A stretch of 64,000 bases of DNA from Podospora pseudoanserina (taxonomy: Eukaryota; Ascomycota; Sordariomycetes; Sordariales; Podosporaceae). Below the pieces are notes generated by a model. The model worked only from the letters and a program-made list of their open reading frames with translations. It was not told where the DNA came from and made no database searches. The DNA is taken from assembly GCF_035222485.1 (NCBI RefSeq), contig NW_026946671.1:1054001-1118000 (forward strand), given 5' to 3'. Both the position numbers and the translations under genes were made by a program. This document shows positions 11,434 through 22,212 of this stretch, in pieces; within the stretch, counting starts at the first letter, position 1, and each line of letters begins with the position of its first letter.

Positions 11434-13222
11434 TCAACCCCTCACCCACCCCATCTCCAACCTCCCGTCCCCGCCAACCATAACCCCCTCATCCCACCCC
11501 GTCATCATCCCCGGCAGCTCACCATAAAACCAGTCCAGAACCTCAACAACCCACCCCACCAAATCCGGCTGCGCAGCCCCCTGCAAAACCCAATATCCCC
11601 CCCGACAGACACTCTCCGCCACCCCCCTTGTCTCCTTCCACCCCCACCTCATCGGGTCAACGCCCGCTAGCTTCCCGGATAAAGTAACTTCCACCCCTAT
11701 TGGGCCGTCGATTACCGCCTCAAACAAAACCCAATACAGCCTCCACATCTTCGGCCAAAGCAGCACCAACCCCGACCAGTAAAACAACAACCCAAGCCCA
11801 GTCTGTGTATCTCTAAAAGCAAACGTTTCCATAAACGGAATCTCCGGTTGGTATGGCAGGGTGGCAGGGTCCGCTATCCAGAATGCTGACCGGGAGAGGG
11901 AGGTGAACCATGCTGAAAGTCGGAGTTCAATATCCATCATGTTTGACAAGAGGTCTTGGGCAAGTAACCGGCGGGAGAGGGTGGGGGGGGTGTCAGGGGA
12001 GGTGATGTTGTTGAATCTGGCGAACAAGGCCGGGAGGAGGGATAGGAGGGACAAGAGATTGTCGAGCGGGGATGGGGGGTGGGATTCGTAGGGTGTGGTT
12101 TGCCATTCGGGACTTGACAAAAAGGTTGGCGTGGAGGAGAGGAGGGCCGTCCAAATTGCTGCTGGGCGGTAGATGCGAGCGAAGAAGTGGTGGTTTGGAA
12201 ACTGACGAAACCCGGAGGGGCCGAGGCGGCGGACGGTGGAGGTTTGGAGGGAGGGGTCTTTCCATGGTGGGAGGGTGGGGTTGTATGTGATGGAGTTGTT
12301 GTGCTAGACGTCACATCACGGGTTAGAATGGGGGAGGGGAGGGGAGGGGAGAAAAAGGGGCAGATACCTCGTAGAGAAACATGAATATACTATCCGTCTG
12401 CGTTCCTTGACCTCCTCGGGATTCGCTCGGTGGTGCGAGGTGGACCATACACTGCGAGAACAGCTGGAAATCGTCCTCCCCGGGGTAGGGCGTCAGATCA
12501 GGGGATTGGTAAGTAGGAAACGACACAAAGATTGTCCGGTTTTGTTCCCCCTCGTCTTCATCGGTGGCGTAGGCTCTGGTCACTGAGCCTAGTGGTGTGA
12601 AAAGGGCCGCGATCTGGACTTGAAAGGTTTGTCCTCCGCAAGAGACTGAAATCAAGTCATCCCATGCCGGCCGAAAGGGCGTGTTGGCTACGAGCTGGAA
12701 GCTGCCGGTGTCGTCGCTTCGTTTGGATGACGACTGCTTTCCACTGCTCTTTTTGGATTTGACCACCCGGGGAGGGTGCGAGGAACACCGCCCTTGGTCT
12801 TCGATAGTGCCGATGATGAATACCGTCTCGCGCTCGTAGCCGGCGCATTCTCGGCCGCTGTCGAGGCATTTTCTGCAGAGAGGGCGCTCGTTGTCACACT
12901 GGAGATGCTGGGTTAGTTTCTGAGACTCTTCCAGAAGATGATGGTCATCCTCGAGGTTAGCTATATGGAAGAAATTACCTTGACTCGACGAACTCGGCAA
13001 GCTAGATATCACCGTCAGCTATGACTCCTCCCATTTAAACCCGACAGCTTGGACGCCAGACTTACTGTTGCAGCCTTTGTACTTTCCTGGAACTCCGACT
13101 GTACCGGGGATAGTCAGCAAGATATCTCCCTGTGTGGACAAGGACAGTACCGTAACTACCCAACAGCCCGTGCTAGGGCCAGTGACGTCTTGCCACAAGG
13201 AGAAGTAAGAAAACTCACCCAT
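11434..13222 (-). CDS. Zn2Cys6 binuclear-cluster transcription factor
   Basis: Fungal-specific DNA-binding regulator, 486 aa, rebuilt from five exons: 13222-13219, 13098-13066, 13001-12979, 12898-12368 and 12303-11434. Joining the first four gives MVGVPGKYKGCNTCRVRRVK followed by CDNERPLCRKCLDSGRECAGY. This is a complete zinc cluster of six cysteines in the C-x2-C-x6-C-x5-C-x2-C-x6-C pattern at residues 11-37. A basic KSKKSSGKQSSSKR-like stretch follows. The C-terminal part (about residues 200-486) is hydrophobic and helical, as in the activator/middle-homology regions of this family. The target pathway cannot be told from the sequence. All splice sites are GT-AG and total length is divisible by three. 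The 4-nt first coding exon is the least certain part. Confidence 0.88.
12304..12367 (-). other. Intron 4 of the Zn2Cys6 gene
   Basis: The 64-nt phase-0 intron (GTATCT donor, TTCTAACCC branch site, CTAG acceptor) joins MFLYE to HNNSITYN. Confidence 0.85.
12899..12978 (-). other. Intron 3 of the Zn2Cys6 gene
   Basis: The 80-nt intron (GTAATT donor, AACTAACCC branch site, CTCCAG acceptor) lies inside the zinc cluster, between RVK and CDNERP. The exon before it is only 23 nt. Confidence 0.85.
13002..13065 (-). other. Intron 2 of the Zn2Cys6 gene
   Basis: The 64-nt intron (GTAAGT donor, CTAG acceptor) lies inside the zinc cluster, between CN and TCRVRRVK. Confidence 0.85.
13099..13218 (-). other. 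Intron 1 of the Zn2Cys6 gene, following a 4-nt start exon
   Basis: The 120-nt intron has donor GTGAGT, branch site GCTGAC and acceptor TACAG. It leaves only ATGG in the first coding exon and splices to TCGGAGTT, giving MVGVPG, the usual start of this protein class. Confidence 0.75.
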
Positions 13223-14848
13223 ATTGATGACTATCGGCTTAGTAGGTATATATGCAGCGACGACTCGGCAGACTGAAACGGCAATAACGACAAAATCAGA
13301 CAAGACAGGTGCTCATAGTGGTGTGTTCCGCGGCCCATTTGTACTTATTCTCCCCCCTATGGTTTGCCTTCAGGTAACTCATCCATCAAGGGGGGGGGTT
13401 CAGAAAACAAGCCACGCAATACACCTTTCTTCGTAATCTTCTTGTTGGCTCCAGAATAAACAGGATGATGGGTGATGGGTACACTCTTCGATCCAACAGG
13501 TCACTCTTCTAGTACCCGACGCCGTGCGGCTCATATCGTTGGGTGGTGACTTGGATCGGCACTGCCGTTGGGAAGGGAGAGGGGGGGTCAACTAGGTACT
13601 AGAACATCAAAGACCTGCGACTGGGCTACCGTACATGACCTGCAGGTAACTCGTGAAAGATATCTTCAAGTTGGGAAAGCGCGGTTGTTTAGTAACTTTT
13701 ATTTTCTTGTTGGATCTTGGAGAGTTCCTAACCAAACGGCGTCTACCTTGGCACTCACCACGACCACATGGTGGTAGGCTGAGATCAACACCCTCCTCTC
13801 TCTCTTCGCTTTTTCCAACACCCCCACCCCCTCCTAGCTCGAGAGGCAAGGCACGTCATAGAAGGCCTGGTGGAAAGAAAGAACGTTGATGCTAGCTGCA
13901 TGGGGTCATCTGGTGAGAACACGAGCATGCCCCGTTGGCGTTGAGTCGCAGTCGCGGTACGCGGACCCACGCAGTAAGAACTCACTTGCTTTGAGAGCGG
14001 AGTCGGACTCGAAGAAACAATAAGATTGGAACTGACCAGCCGTCATGTGTGGTCTCCCAAACGAGCGGGAGGGAGGGCACTTGGCCAGTTCCAGCCGTAC
14101 TCCACTAAGAGACAGGTATAGTCGGCCGAGGCTTGAACGAGAACGAGAAGTCATAAGGCATAGGGCTGAGCACACGGGCGTTGCAGCATGGGGCATGATG
14201 GGATGGTTAGGTGAAGAAGGCGCGCAAGCATGTTCGGGACGCAGGCTGAGGTGGCTGACGAGGGGGGACGGTAAGTGGTAAGCCAGCGACAGTTCCATTG
14301 GACGAATTGGCTATTGGCCGACTACCAAGTTTGGCATGCGGCGCAGGCGGGAGCTCCATAGGAGGCCATACATGATCCAATCCAATTATCGCAACCGAAC
14401 CAATGAAACCAACGAGAAGCGCCAACTGCTCCCCGATGAAGGCATCGCATATCATGGGGCACTGGGCATCTGGAGAGAAACTCGCCGACTGCCTTGAAGG
14501 GAGCCGCGAGGGAGCACGCTGCAGTTTAGGTAGGTAGGTAGCCTTCGGCGTGTGATGTCGAGATATCCACAGATGGTGTGCACAGGCTGACTCAGTTTAA
14601 GCATCTTTTGAACCTTGCATCATCCACACGGAACAGTTCCGGAATTCGGGTTTCAACTCCGTCATATTAGAGACGACCGTCGACTTTGCCGCGTCGCCGG
14701 AAATTTGGGGCCAGCCGCTGTCGAAACTTATGTACAAGAACGGTAGGAGGTATCATCAGCGTCGTGGTAGCTTACCAATTAGCACAGCCGTTGTCATGCT
14801 GTTGGTAGTGTTGCGTCTCGGATATTGGCGTGTGCAAGAAATACCTTC
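13223..14848. other. Gene-free stretch: Zn2Cys6 gene upstream region and D-hydroxyacid dehydrogenase 3' flank
   Basis: About 1.6 kb with no convincing reading frame. It probably holds the promoter and leader of the Zn2Cys6 gene (minus strand). A small (GGTA)n run lies near 14528-14542. No tRNA or recognised regulatory element was found. Confidence 0.45.
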
Positions 14849-16555
14849 TCACAGGTACTTGTATGGGTTGAGGATACCGTTCTATCGCCTAGGTCAGCCT
14901 TGGCTGCCACAAAGTCTGGGGAAAGAGAGAAAAGATCCTACCGGGTCAAACGTGTTCTTGATGTTCTTCATCAGGCCAACCATGGTCGGGTTGCGGCTGT
15001 AGCCGATGTACTTCTTCTTCATGAGGCCAAGCCCATGCTCGGCGCTGATGCTGCCCTGCCTTTCCGCAATCCACTCATAGACATATGGTTCCAGCACTTT
15101 TTCCACCCGCTCGTCGAACCGCCGCGTGGACACATTGAGGTGCAGATTGGCATCGCCCATGTGGCCGTACCCGACGACCGCTCTGACAGGGAACTCGTCC
15201 GTGTCGCCAAGCAGACCAGCGGCGTCGATCCGGGCCTTGACGTCCTCGACCATCTGATAGAGTTCTTTCAGGGGAATCGAAACGTCGTATTTGTACACGC
15301 CGCCGAGATGGCCCAGCGCCTCGGTGATACCCTCACGCCATGTCCACAACGACCTGATCTGTGTCTCGTTCTCGGCAAGCGTTCCATCAGCCACAATGCC
15401 CTTTTCCATGACGTCCTCCAGGAATGACTGAAGCTTCTCTGCGTCGTGTTCGGCGTTGGAACCGCTGGTCTCGATCAAGCAGTAGAAGGGATACTTTTCC
15501 TCCAATGGGCTCTTGTTGCCTGTGACATCTCGTACCAGCTGCTGACTGCCCTCGTCCATCAGCTCGAAAGCTGAAAGAATCTCGCCCAGCTGACCCTTGG
15601 CTTCACGGAAAGCCTGTTGGGCCAGCTCGTAGGACTCAATGCCGAACAAGGCCACGTTCTGGGCCGCCGACCGCTGGGGACATTGGATCGAGACCTTGGT
15701 GATGATGCCGATGGTGCCCTCAGCCCCGATGAACAGCTGCTTCAGATCGTAGCCAGTGTTGTTCTTGCGAAGCTTGCAGAGGTCGTCCACAATGGTGCCG
15801 TCGGCCAGAACGGCCTCAATGCCCAGGGTGGTGCCGTGCAAGCTCCCGTAGCGGAGAAGACGCAAGCCTCCGGCGTTGGTAGCCAAGTTTCCTCCGATGT
15901 GGCATGAGCCCTTGGCCCCGAGATCCAAGGGGAAGATATAGCCCTTGCTCGCCAGAAACTGATCCGCCACTTCCAGAATAGTTCCCGCCTCTGCCACCAA
16001 GATGCCGCTGACCTCGTCGAACTCGATAATCTTGTTCATGCGGCTCATGTTGATGACAATCTCGTCAAAGACCGGAACAGAACCGCCAACCAGACCGGTG
16101 TTGCCACCCTGAGGTACCACGGCCAACATGTTGTCATTGCAGTACTTGAGGATCTTGCTGACCTCTTCCGTGGTACCCGGCTTGAGCACCAACCTGCAGT
16201 GGCCGCGATATTTGTTCATCCAATCACTGTTGAAGGGGGCGATGTCGTCGGCAGCGTCGCTTGTCACACCGTCAACCACGGCAGACTCACTTCCCAGTAC
16301 GTCCTTGAAGAACTTGACATGTTCTGGGGTGACTTGGGCGAATCTCGAGTCTCGTTGGATGTCGGGGTACTTTTCACTGGTGAGCTCGCCCTTTTGGGAC
16401 ACGGCTGTCGGTTGGAAAAGTCTTGGCCTCGATGTGCTGATGTGTCTGACGGTATGGCGGGAGAGGGACTGCCTCAGGAGTGGTTGTCTGCTCACTTCTG
16501 TGGTGGATCTGGCGAGCCTTCTCAAGACGGGCGTTAACTGGCAACGGGCGGCCAT
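14849..16555 (-). CDS. dld2: Mitochondrial FAD-linked D-2-hydroxyacid dehydrogenase (D-lactate / D-2-hydroxyglutarate type)
   Basis: Flavoenzyme of the vanillyl-alcohol-oxidase fold that oxidises D-lactate or D-2-hydroxyglutarate in mitochondria. Exons are 16555-14942 and 14881-14849. Splicing the 60-nt phase-0 intron (14882-14941) replaces a read-through tail with the family ending NGILNPYKYL, giving 548 aa. Residues 1 to about 45 form an Arg/Ser-rich presequence. The FAD-binding loop VVPQGGNTGLVGGS lies near residues 145-158, and the C-terminal metal/substrate motif GYGHMGDANLH near residues 465-475. Similarity is closest to the Dld2/Dld3/D2HGDH branch rather than Dld1. The proteasome alpha4 gene diverges 538 bp away. 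Confidence 0.93.
14882..14941 (-). other. Intron near the 3' end of the D-hydroxyacid dehydrogenase gene
   Basis: Donor GTAGGA, an AG acceptor after GGCGAT, and a GCTGAC branch site. The last exon is only 33 nt including the stop codon. Confidence 0.85.
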
Positions 16556-17093
16556 TGTGAGCTTGTTAGGTAGATATCCAACTTTTTTTCTCAGCTGAAC
16601 AGAAATTCGGGAGGAAAGCTGGATCTATATGGTGCGCCCGGCAGAGGAACTGATTATAAACTGAGCGCCTGTCTCGTCCAAGACCGTGGGTTGGGGGCCG
16701 ATATATAACAGAGAGTATGACTTCAACTTTGAGATTTCAATGAGAGCAGCGACATCGGTTCACACACTGTTAAAACAGCCGGCCCGCCTAAACCCCGCTG
16801 CCAGCTGCAACTGACTTTCAGCAGCGGCAGCAGCTGCCCCGCGAGAATACTGAGAGAATATGGCTTGGCAGAATGGTCTGTGCTTCCCCTCTTGGAGCTG
16901 GGCTGGGGGGAGCTGTCAGCCTCAAGCTCGTCGTCACAGCTGTGGTAGCCTGCCCTTCCAAACCAAAGCCAACATCAACCACCACGACCTCGAATTCCAC
17001 TGCCCAACCCCACTGCCCGAATTGCTATCTAAATCCCCGAACCAGTACTCGAACCTCCAGACTTAACATCCAAACCCCTAGAAATCTACAATC
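16556..17093. promoter_or_regulatory. Divergent promoter region, dld2 / proteasome alpha4
   Basis: The 538-bp interval between opposing start codons holds both promoters. A GATATATAAC TATA-like stretch lies near 16698-16707. I looked for the yeast proteasome element GGTGGCAAA and did not see it. Confidence 0.45.
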
Positions 17094-18109
17094 ATGGCAT
17101 CGGGCTACGATAGAGCGCTCTCAGGTACGTGTTACCTCCCATCCAACCCCAACACCACCACCAATTCCCCACATCCTTGCTTGCAGCCATCACTAACAAC
17201 CCTTACCACGTACAGTCTTCAGGTACCTTTCCAACCACCACCACCCTCTCTCCTCAAATCCAAACTAACTCTCCCCCTCCCCAGTCCCGACGGCCACGTC
17301 TTCCAAGTCGAATACGCCGGCGAGGCCGTCAAGCGAGGAACCTGCGCCGTAGGCGTCAAAGGCCAAGATGTCGTCGTCCTCGGCTGCGAGAAGCGCTCGG
17401 CCATGAAGCTCCAAGACACCCGCATCACCCCCTCCAAGATTGGCCTCATCGACACGCACGTCTGCCTCGCCTTTGCCGGCCTCAACGCCGACGCCCGCAT
17501 CCTCGTCGACAAGGCCCGATTAGAGGCCCAGTCCCACAGGCTCAACCTCGAGGACCCCGTCACGATCGAGTACATCACCAAGTACGTTGCCGGAGTGCAG
17601 CAGCGGTACACACAGAGCGGTGGCGTGAGACCTTTTGGCATCTCCACGTTGATTGTGGGGTTTGATAAGGGGAGTGAGGTGCCGAGGTTGTATCAGACGG
17701 AGCCGTCGGGGATCTATTCTGCTTGGTAAGGTTTTTTGGTTCTGGGATTTTGGGGTAGAAGGATGCTGATACCCATTCAAGGAAAGCGAATGCCATCGGC
17801 CGTTCCAGCAAGACAGTCCGCGAGTTCCTCGAGCGCAACTACAAGGAGGATATGGACCGGGAAGCCACTGTTAGACTCGCCATCAAGTCTTTGTTGGAGG
17901 TGGTGCAAACTGGCGCCAAGAATATCGAGATTGCCATCATGGCGCCTGGCAAGACGTTGGAGTTGCTGCCGGTGGAGGATATTGAGAATTACGTCAAGAA
18001 TATCGAGCAGGAGAAGCAAGAAGAGGCGGACAAGAAGAAGAAGGGCCGGACTCCAGGGCAGGGAAGTGCTGCCATATTGACTCGGCAAAAGGATGAGTCT
18101 GAGCAGTAG
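17094..18109 (+). CDS. pre6: 20S proteasome subunit alpha type-4 (Pre6/PSMA7)
   Basis: Alpha-ring subunit of the 20S core particle. Exons are 17094-17124, 17216-17222, 17285-17725 and 17782-18109, total 807 nt, 268 aa. The spliced N-terminus [20 protein letters not shown] is the conserved proteasome alpha signature. [21 protein letters not shown] and [15 protein letters not shown] follow. The tail is Lys/Glu-rich ([16 protein letters not shown]), typical of alpha4. Exon 2 is only 7 nt (TCTTCAG) but is required to code VFS. The intron at 17726-17781 splits the Trp codon before KANAIG. The gene has no catalytic threonine, as expected of an alpha subunit. Confidence 0.95.
17125..17215 (+). other. 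Intron 1 of the proteasome alpha4 gene
   Basis: The 91-nt intron (GTACGT donor, CACTAAC branch site, TACAG acceptor) precedes the 7-nt exon. Confidence 0.88.
17223..17284 (+). other. Intron 2 of the proteasome alpha4 gene
   Basis: The 62-nt intron (GTACCT donor, AACTAACTC branch site, CCCAG acceptor) follows the 7-nt exon. Confidence 0.88.
17726..17781 (+). other. Intron 3 of the proteasome alpha4 gene
   Basis: The 56-nt intron (GTAAGG donor, TGCTGATAC branch site, CAAG acceptor) joins IYSA-W to KANAIGRS. Confidence 0.9.
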
Positions 18110-18376
18110 GGTGTTGGTCAAGGAGCAGAGATAGATGGGATGGCGCCTGGCTTTTAGAGCAGAAGCGAGCGCTGGTTGGTTGAGGAATTCAAATGTATGA
18201 TAATACCACCCACTTGCAGTTCACACGATGAATTCATATCAAAGATGGCAAGACTCCATGCTGTCATCTCCCAGATGTATGTTTTTATTCTTCTTCCATG
18301 GGTATCGCAAATCCAGTAAGTAGTAAACGCTCGCTTTGTTTTATATATATGCTTTCTTGGTCTTCTTCCTCCTTAC

Positions 18377-18843
18377 TTAACCCAACTTGTCAACATCGGC
18401 ATCGGGATCAAACACGGTCGGCCTTTCTTTCTTGGCGGCTACTCTGTCATCCTTGAGCATCCTGGCGTCGACCCGGACGTCGTCGGCCTCCACGGTGATG
18501 GCGGCCTTGGGGGTGAGGGCGTCGAGGACGAAGTGATTATCGCAGTGGGGGCAGTACTCGTCCGCCTCCTCAAACTCTTTGACGTCCTTGCGGAAGCATT
18601 TTTTGCACTTTTTGCAGGCGAAGACCATCTCGAAGGACTGGAGGAGGGGGTGGGTTTGGGATTCGGTGTGGCAGTCTACGCAGTCGAACCATTTCCTGCA
18701 ACAGGGGGAGCGGATCGAGACTTGGGCGTTTAGAATATGTTTACTGGGATGCGAGCGTTAGCGAGCGAGACCTATGTTGTGATGGGCTGGTTGGGATAAG
18801 GTGTGATGGTGTTGTTTGGGGAAATGAGGTGTACGTACCACAT
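18377..18843 (-). CDS. Small CHY-type zinc-finger protein
   Basis: A 123-aa protein rebuilt from exons 18843-18839 and 18743-18377. The 5-nt first exon (ATGTG) joins to give MCKHILNAQVSIRSPCCRKW, followed by FDCVDCH and then CKKCKKCFRKD and CPHCDNHF. The spacing of Cys and His pairs is that of zf-CHY proteins, which bind three zinc ions. Relatives include Hot13, which acts in mitochondrial intermembrane-space protein import, and PIRH2-type ubiquitin ligases. No RING or haemerythrin domain is present, so the function here is unknown. Upstream of this ATG the frame is closed by a TAA, which supports the short start exon. The Kozak context (GACAACATG) is good. Confidence 0.82.
18744..18838 (-). 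other. Intron of the CHY zinc-finger gene
   Basis: The 95-nt intron has donor GTACGT, branch site GCTAAC and acceptor CCCAG. It interrupts the second codon of the gene. Confidence 0.8.
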
Positions 18844-19632
18844 GTTGTCAAAGGGGGGTAGTCCTTGCGGTGGTGGTTAAGCTTTTGTTGGTGATTATCG
18901 TGAGGCAGTTGGTTCGTGAGATTCGGAGGGTGGGCAAGGATCGGAGATACGGCTTGGCTATCCCGTGGGTTGTTAAATTAGGTATCGGCTTTGGAGGAGC
19001 CCTCATCATCATGGTGTAGTAGTAGGTAGTGGGTGGGTGGTGGGGGGGCGTGGCAGAAGCGGTGGAGTGGGGCCGATGATAAAAGCTTGGCATTATTTAT
19101 AAGAAGTGTGGGGACATGTACCTTTATTACGTTGGGCTTCTACAGGGCAAGAGACGGATGCGCTCCAGGAACTGTGCATGAGAAGATCTAGGTTTGGAAC
19201 CAACAGACGGAGCTTCTAGAATGGGGCTGTTGGTGTGTAAGAGGGATGTTGTTGGTCGGTTGGTGGTTTGGGGCTTAAGTAAGATTTGTAGTGAATATTT
19301 TACTTTGTAGAGACCAGTGAAGAGGTACCCGGGAAGTGGGTGAACAGGTACCGGTGGTCGGGACTCGGGAGCGCACCGTGCACGTGGAAGGGGCTGTGGG
19401 AAGAACTGCACTGTGGGGCTTCGCAAGGCACACCCTTGGATTAGTCAACCAACAGGCAACCAACCCGCAGCCACTATGTCAGAGCGCCGTTTCAACTCTT
19501 GCCATTGAACTTTTAACTTCTCTTTCTCACCACCCAATTGCCACTGACAAAAAAGTCGCTGCCATCCCATTGCCCGGCGTTTGTTTGCGGCAACCTCGCC
19601 GCACCCGTACCGATAAGATACATTGGGACAAG
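18844..19632. promoter_or_regulatory. Divergent promoter region, CHY gene / SSL2
   Basis: The 789 bp between opposing ATGs hold both promoters and 5' leaders. The XPB frame stays open upstream of its ATG to about 19336, but that extension lacks similarity to the family. No specific site was recognised. Confidence 0.4.
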
Positions 19633-22212
19633 ATGCCGCCGAAAAGAAAGGCGCCTGGCACTCAGGGTGCGGCGGCGAAAGCTGGTCGCACCTCGGCGCT
19701 CTCAACGCCCGGTCCTGGCACGCCGCGCAGTCTTGATAGCTCCATGATGTCCGAGGAGGATGAGGACTTTTTGAACGACGAGGATGTCGATGAGGCTCAG
19801 AAGCAGCGCGAGGACATGCTCGCGAAGGAGGCGGACCAGTTCGTGAACAAATGGGCCCTCACCTCCAAGAATGTGGACGGCGGTGAGGAGGCGGGTCAAA
19901 GAACCTACGATGCCGCCTCTCAGTACTTCAAGAAGAGAGACTACTCTCACTACCAGCTCAAGCCCGATCACCAGAACCGCCCGCTCTGGATCGAGCCGGA
20001 CGGGACCATTGTGTTAGAGCGCTTCAGCCCACTGTCAGAGCAGGCCACAGACTTTCTGATCACCATTGCCGAGCCAAAGTCGCGTCCATCTCTGCTTCAC
20101 GAGTACCGCATCACAACGCACAGCTTGTATGCCGCTGTGTCGATTGGTCTCAGGCCGCAAGATATCATAAACACGCTCGATCGCTTCCTGAAGACACCGC
20201 TGCCTCCCAGGATTCTCAACTTCATTAGCAGTTGTACCCAGAGCTACGGCAAGGTAAAGCTCGTGCTCAAGAACAACAAGTACTTTGTAGAGAGCGTTGA
20301 TACACAACTGCTTCAGAAGCTGTTGGCTGATCCACAAATTCGTGCAGCCCGCATCTCTGGGACTACTGACATCAGCACCAGCTATGCGCCCACCATGGCC
20401 GGCTTGGTCATTCCCGGCACCAAGAACGCTGCCGGCGTCCACCAGGCCGATCTGAAGCAGGGGAATAATCAAAATGGCGAGCAAGGGCAGGCAGGCGCCG
20501 AGGCCGATGTCTTTGCTGCCTTGAATGAAGAAGATGATGATGACGAGAAGGAAGCCGTTCACTCTTTTGAGATCTCGGATGCCTCGGTCGAAACGGTGCA
20601 GAAACAGTGCCTGGAGATCGGCTTCCCAATCCTCGAAGAGTACGACTTCCGAAACGACAATGTGAACCCTAACCTCGAGATTGACCTCCGGCCCAACACT
20701 CTGATCCGGCCGTACCAGGAGAAGAGTCTTAGCAAGATGTTTGGCAACGGCAGAGCCAAGAGCGGTATCATTGTCTTGCCTTGCGGAGCGGGCAAAACGT
20801 TGGTGGGTATCACGGCTGCTTGTACCATCAGGAAGGGAGTTATTGTCCTCTGCACGAGTTCTATGTCAGTCGTCCAGTGGCGCCAGGAGTTCCTCAAGTG
20901 GTCCAACATCAACCCAGAGGACATCGCTGTCTTCACAGCCGACAGCAAGAACAAGTTCTCGGGGAGTACTGGCATCATTGTCACCACATACTCCATGGTG
21001 ACCAACTCCAGAGAACGGTCTCACGACAGCAAGAAGATGATGGATTTCCTCAGAGGGCGAGAATGGGGGCTGATGCTCCTCGACGAAGTCCACGTCGTCC
21101 CCGCCGATGTCTTCCGCCGCGTCATCTCGTCTATCAAGTCGCACTCTAAGCTTGGTCTCACCGCCACCCTCCTCCGTGAGGATGACAAGATCTCCCATCT
21201 CAACTTCCTCATCGGCCCCAAGCTCTATGAGGCCAACTGGATGGAATTATCTCAACAAGGCCACATCGCCAAGGTCCAGTGCGCAGAAGTGTGGTGTTCC
21301 ATGCCCCCGGAATTCTACGACGAGTATCTCCGCGCCAACTCCCACATGAAGCGCACCCTCTACGCCATGAACCCGAGGAAATTCCAAGCTTGCCAGTACC
21401 TGATTAACTATCACGAAGCGCGCGGCGATAAGATCATCGTCTTCTCTGATGAGCTTTACTCTCTCAAACAGTATGCTCTCAAACTCAAAAAGGTCTTCAT
21501 CTACGGCGGCACCGGCCAGGCGGAGCGCATGCAAGTCCTCGAAAACTTTCAGCACAATCCCGATGTCAACACTCTCTTCTTGTCCAAGATTGGCGACACC
21601 TCCCTCGATCTGCCCGAAGCAACCTGTCTCATCCAGATTTCTTCTCATTTCGGCTCCCGTAGGCAAGAGGCCCAGCGTCTCGGCCGTATCCTACGAGCCA
21701 AGCGCCGTAACGATGAAGGCTTCAACGCCTTTTTCTACTCTCTGGTATCGAAAGACACCCAAGAGATGTACTACTCCTCCAAGCGCCAGGCCTTCCTCGT
21801 TGATCAGGGGTACGCCTTCAAGGTTATCACTCAGTTAGCCAACATCAACGACACGCCCGATCTTGCCTTTGCCACGCCTCAGGAACGCCGGGAGCTTCTT
21901 CAACGAACGTTGGTCGACAATGAGAAGGGCTTTGAGCAAGACGCCGAGACTGATGATCTGTTTGGGAAGCCCTCTGGCAGGAGAGGTGCTGGGGGTGCCA
22001 GGGGAAGGAAGGCTGGGAACGGGGTTAGGAGGACGGCGGGTACGCTTGGGGAGCTGTCGGGTGGGCAGGATATGGCGTATATTGAGCAGAACAAGGCTGC
22101 GAATAAGGGGTTGAAGGGCAAGGGGGCGGGGAAGAAGGCGGATGCTGGGGGGCAGAATTCGTTCTTCAAGAAGATTCAGAGGGAGAAGGAGAAGATTAAG
22201 GGGGCGAGATAA
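19633..22212 (+). CDS. ssl2: TFIIH DNA helicase/translocase Ssl2 (XPB/Rad25)
   Basis: 3'-5' DNA translocase of TFIIH that opens promoters and acts in nucleotide excision repair. Single exon, 859 aa from the ATG at 19633 (MPPKRKAPG), which matches the usual family length. Visible parts are an acidic N-terminus ([18 protein letters not shown]), the XPB N-terminal domain, Walker A CGAGKT near residue 385, Walker B as DEVH near residue 484, the XPB-specific RED motif in [11 protein letters not shown] near residue 513, and motif [15 protein letters not shown]. The C-terminus is Gly/Lys/Arg-rich. The start was chosen by homology; the open frame further upstream is leader. Confidence 0.97.
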   Translation: MPPKRKAPGTQGAAAKAGRTSALSTPGPGTPRSLDSSMMSEEDEDFLNDEDVDEAQKQREDMLAKEADQFVNKWALTSKNVDGGEEAGQRTYDAASQYFKKRDYSHYQLKPDHQNRPLWIEPDGTIVLERFSPLSEQATDFLITIAEPKSRPSLLHEYRITTHSLYAAVSIGLRPQDIINTLDRFLKTPLPPRILNFISSCTQSYGKVKLVLKNNKYFVESVDTQLLQKLLADPQIRAARISGTTDISTSYAPTMAGLVIPGTKNAAGVHQADLKQGNNQNGEQGQAGAEADVFAALNEEDDDDEKEAVHSFEISDASVETVQKQCLEIGFPILEEYDFRNDNVNPNLEIDLRPNTLIRPYQEKSLSKMFGNGRAKSGIIVLPCGAGKTLVGITAACTIRKGVIVLCTSSMSVVQWRQEFLKWSNINPEDIAVFTADSKNKFSGSTGIIVTTYSMVTNSRERSHDSKKMMDFLRGREWGLMLLDEVHVVPADVFRRVISSIKSHSKLGLTATLLREDDKISHLNFLIGPKLYEANWMELSQQGHIAKVQCAEVWCSMPPEFYDEYLRANSHMKRTLYAMNPRKFQACQYLINYHEARGDKIIVFSDELYSLKQYALKLKKVFIYGGTGQAERMQVLENFQHNPDVNTLFLSKIGDTSLDLPEATCLIQISSHFGSRRQEAQRLGRILRAKRRNDEGFNAFFYSLVSKDTQEMYYSSKRQAFLVDQGYAFKVITQLANINDTPDLAFATPQERRELLQRTLVDNEKGFEQDAETDDLFGKPSGRRGAGGARGRKAGNGVRRTAGTLGELSGGQDMAYIEQNKAANKGLKGKGAGKKADAGGQNSFFKKIQREKEKIKGAR

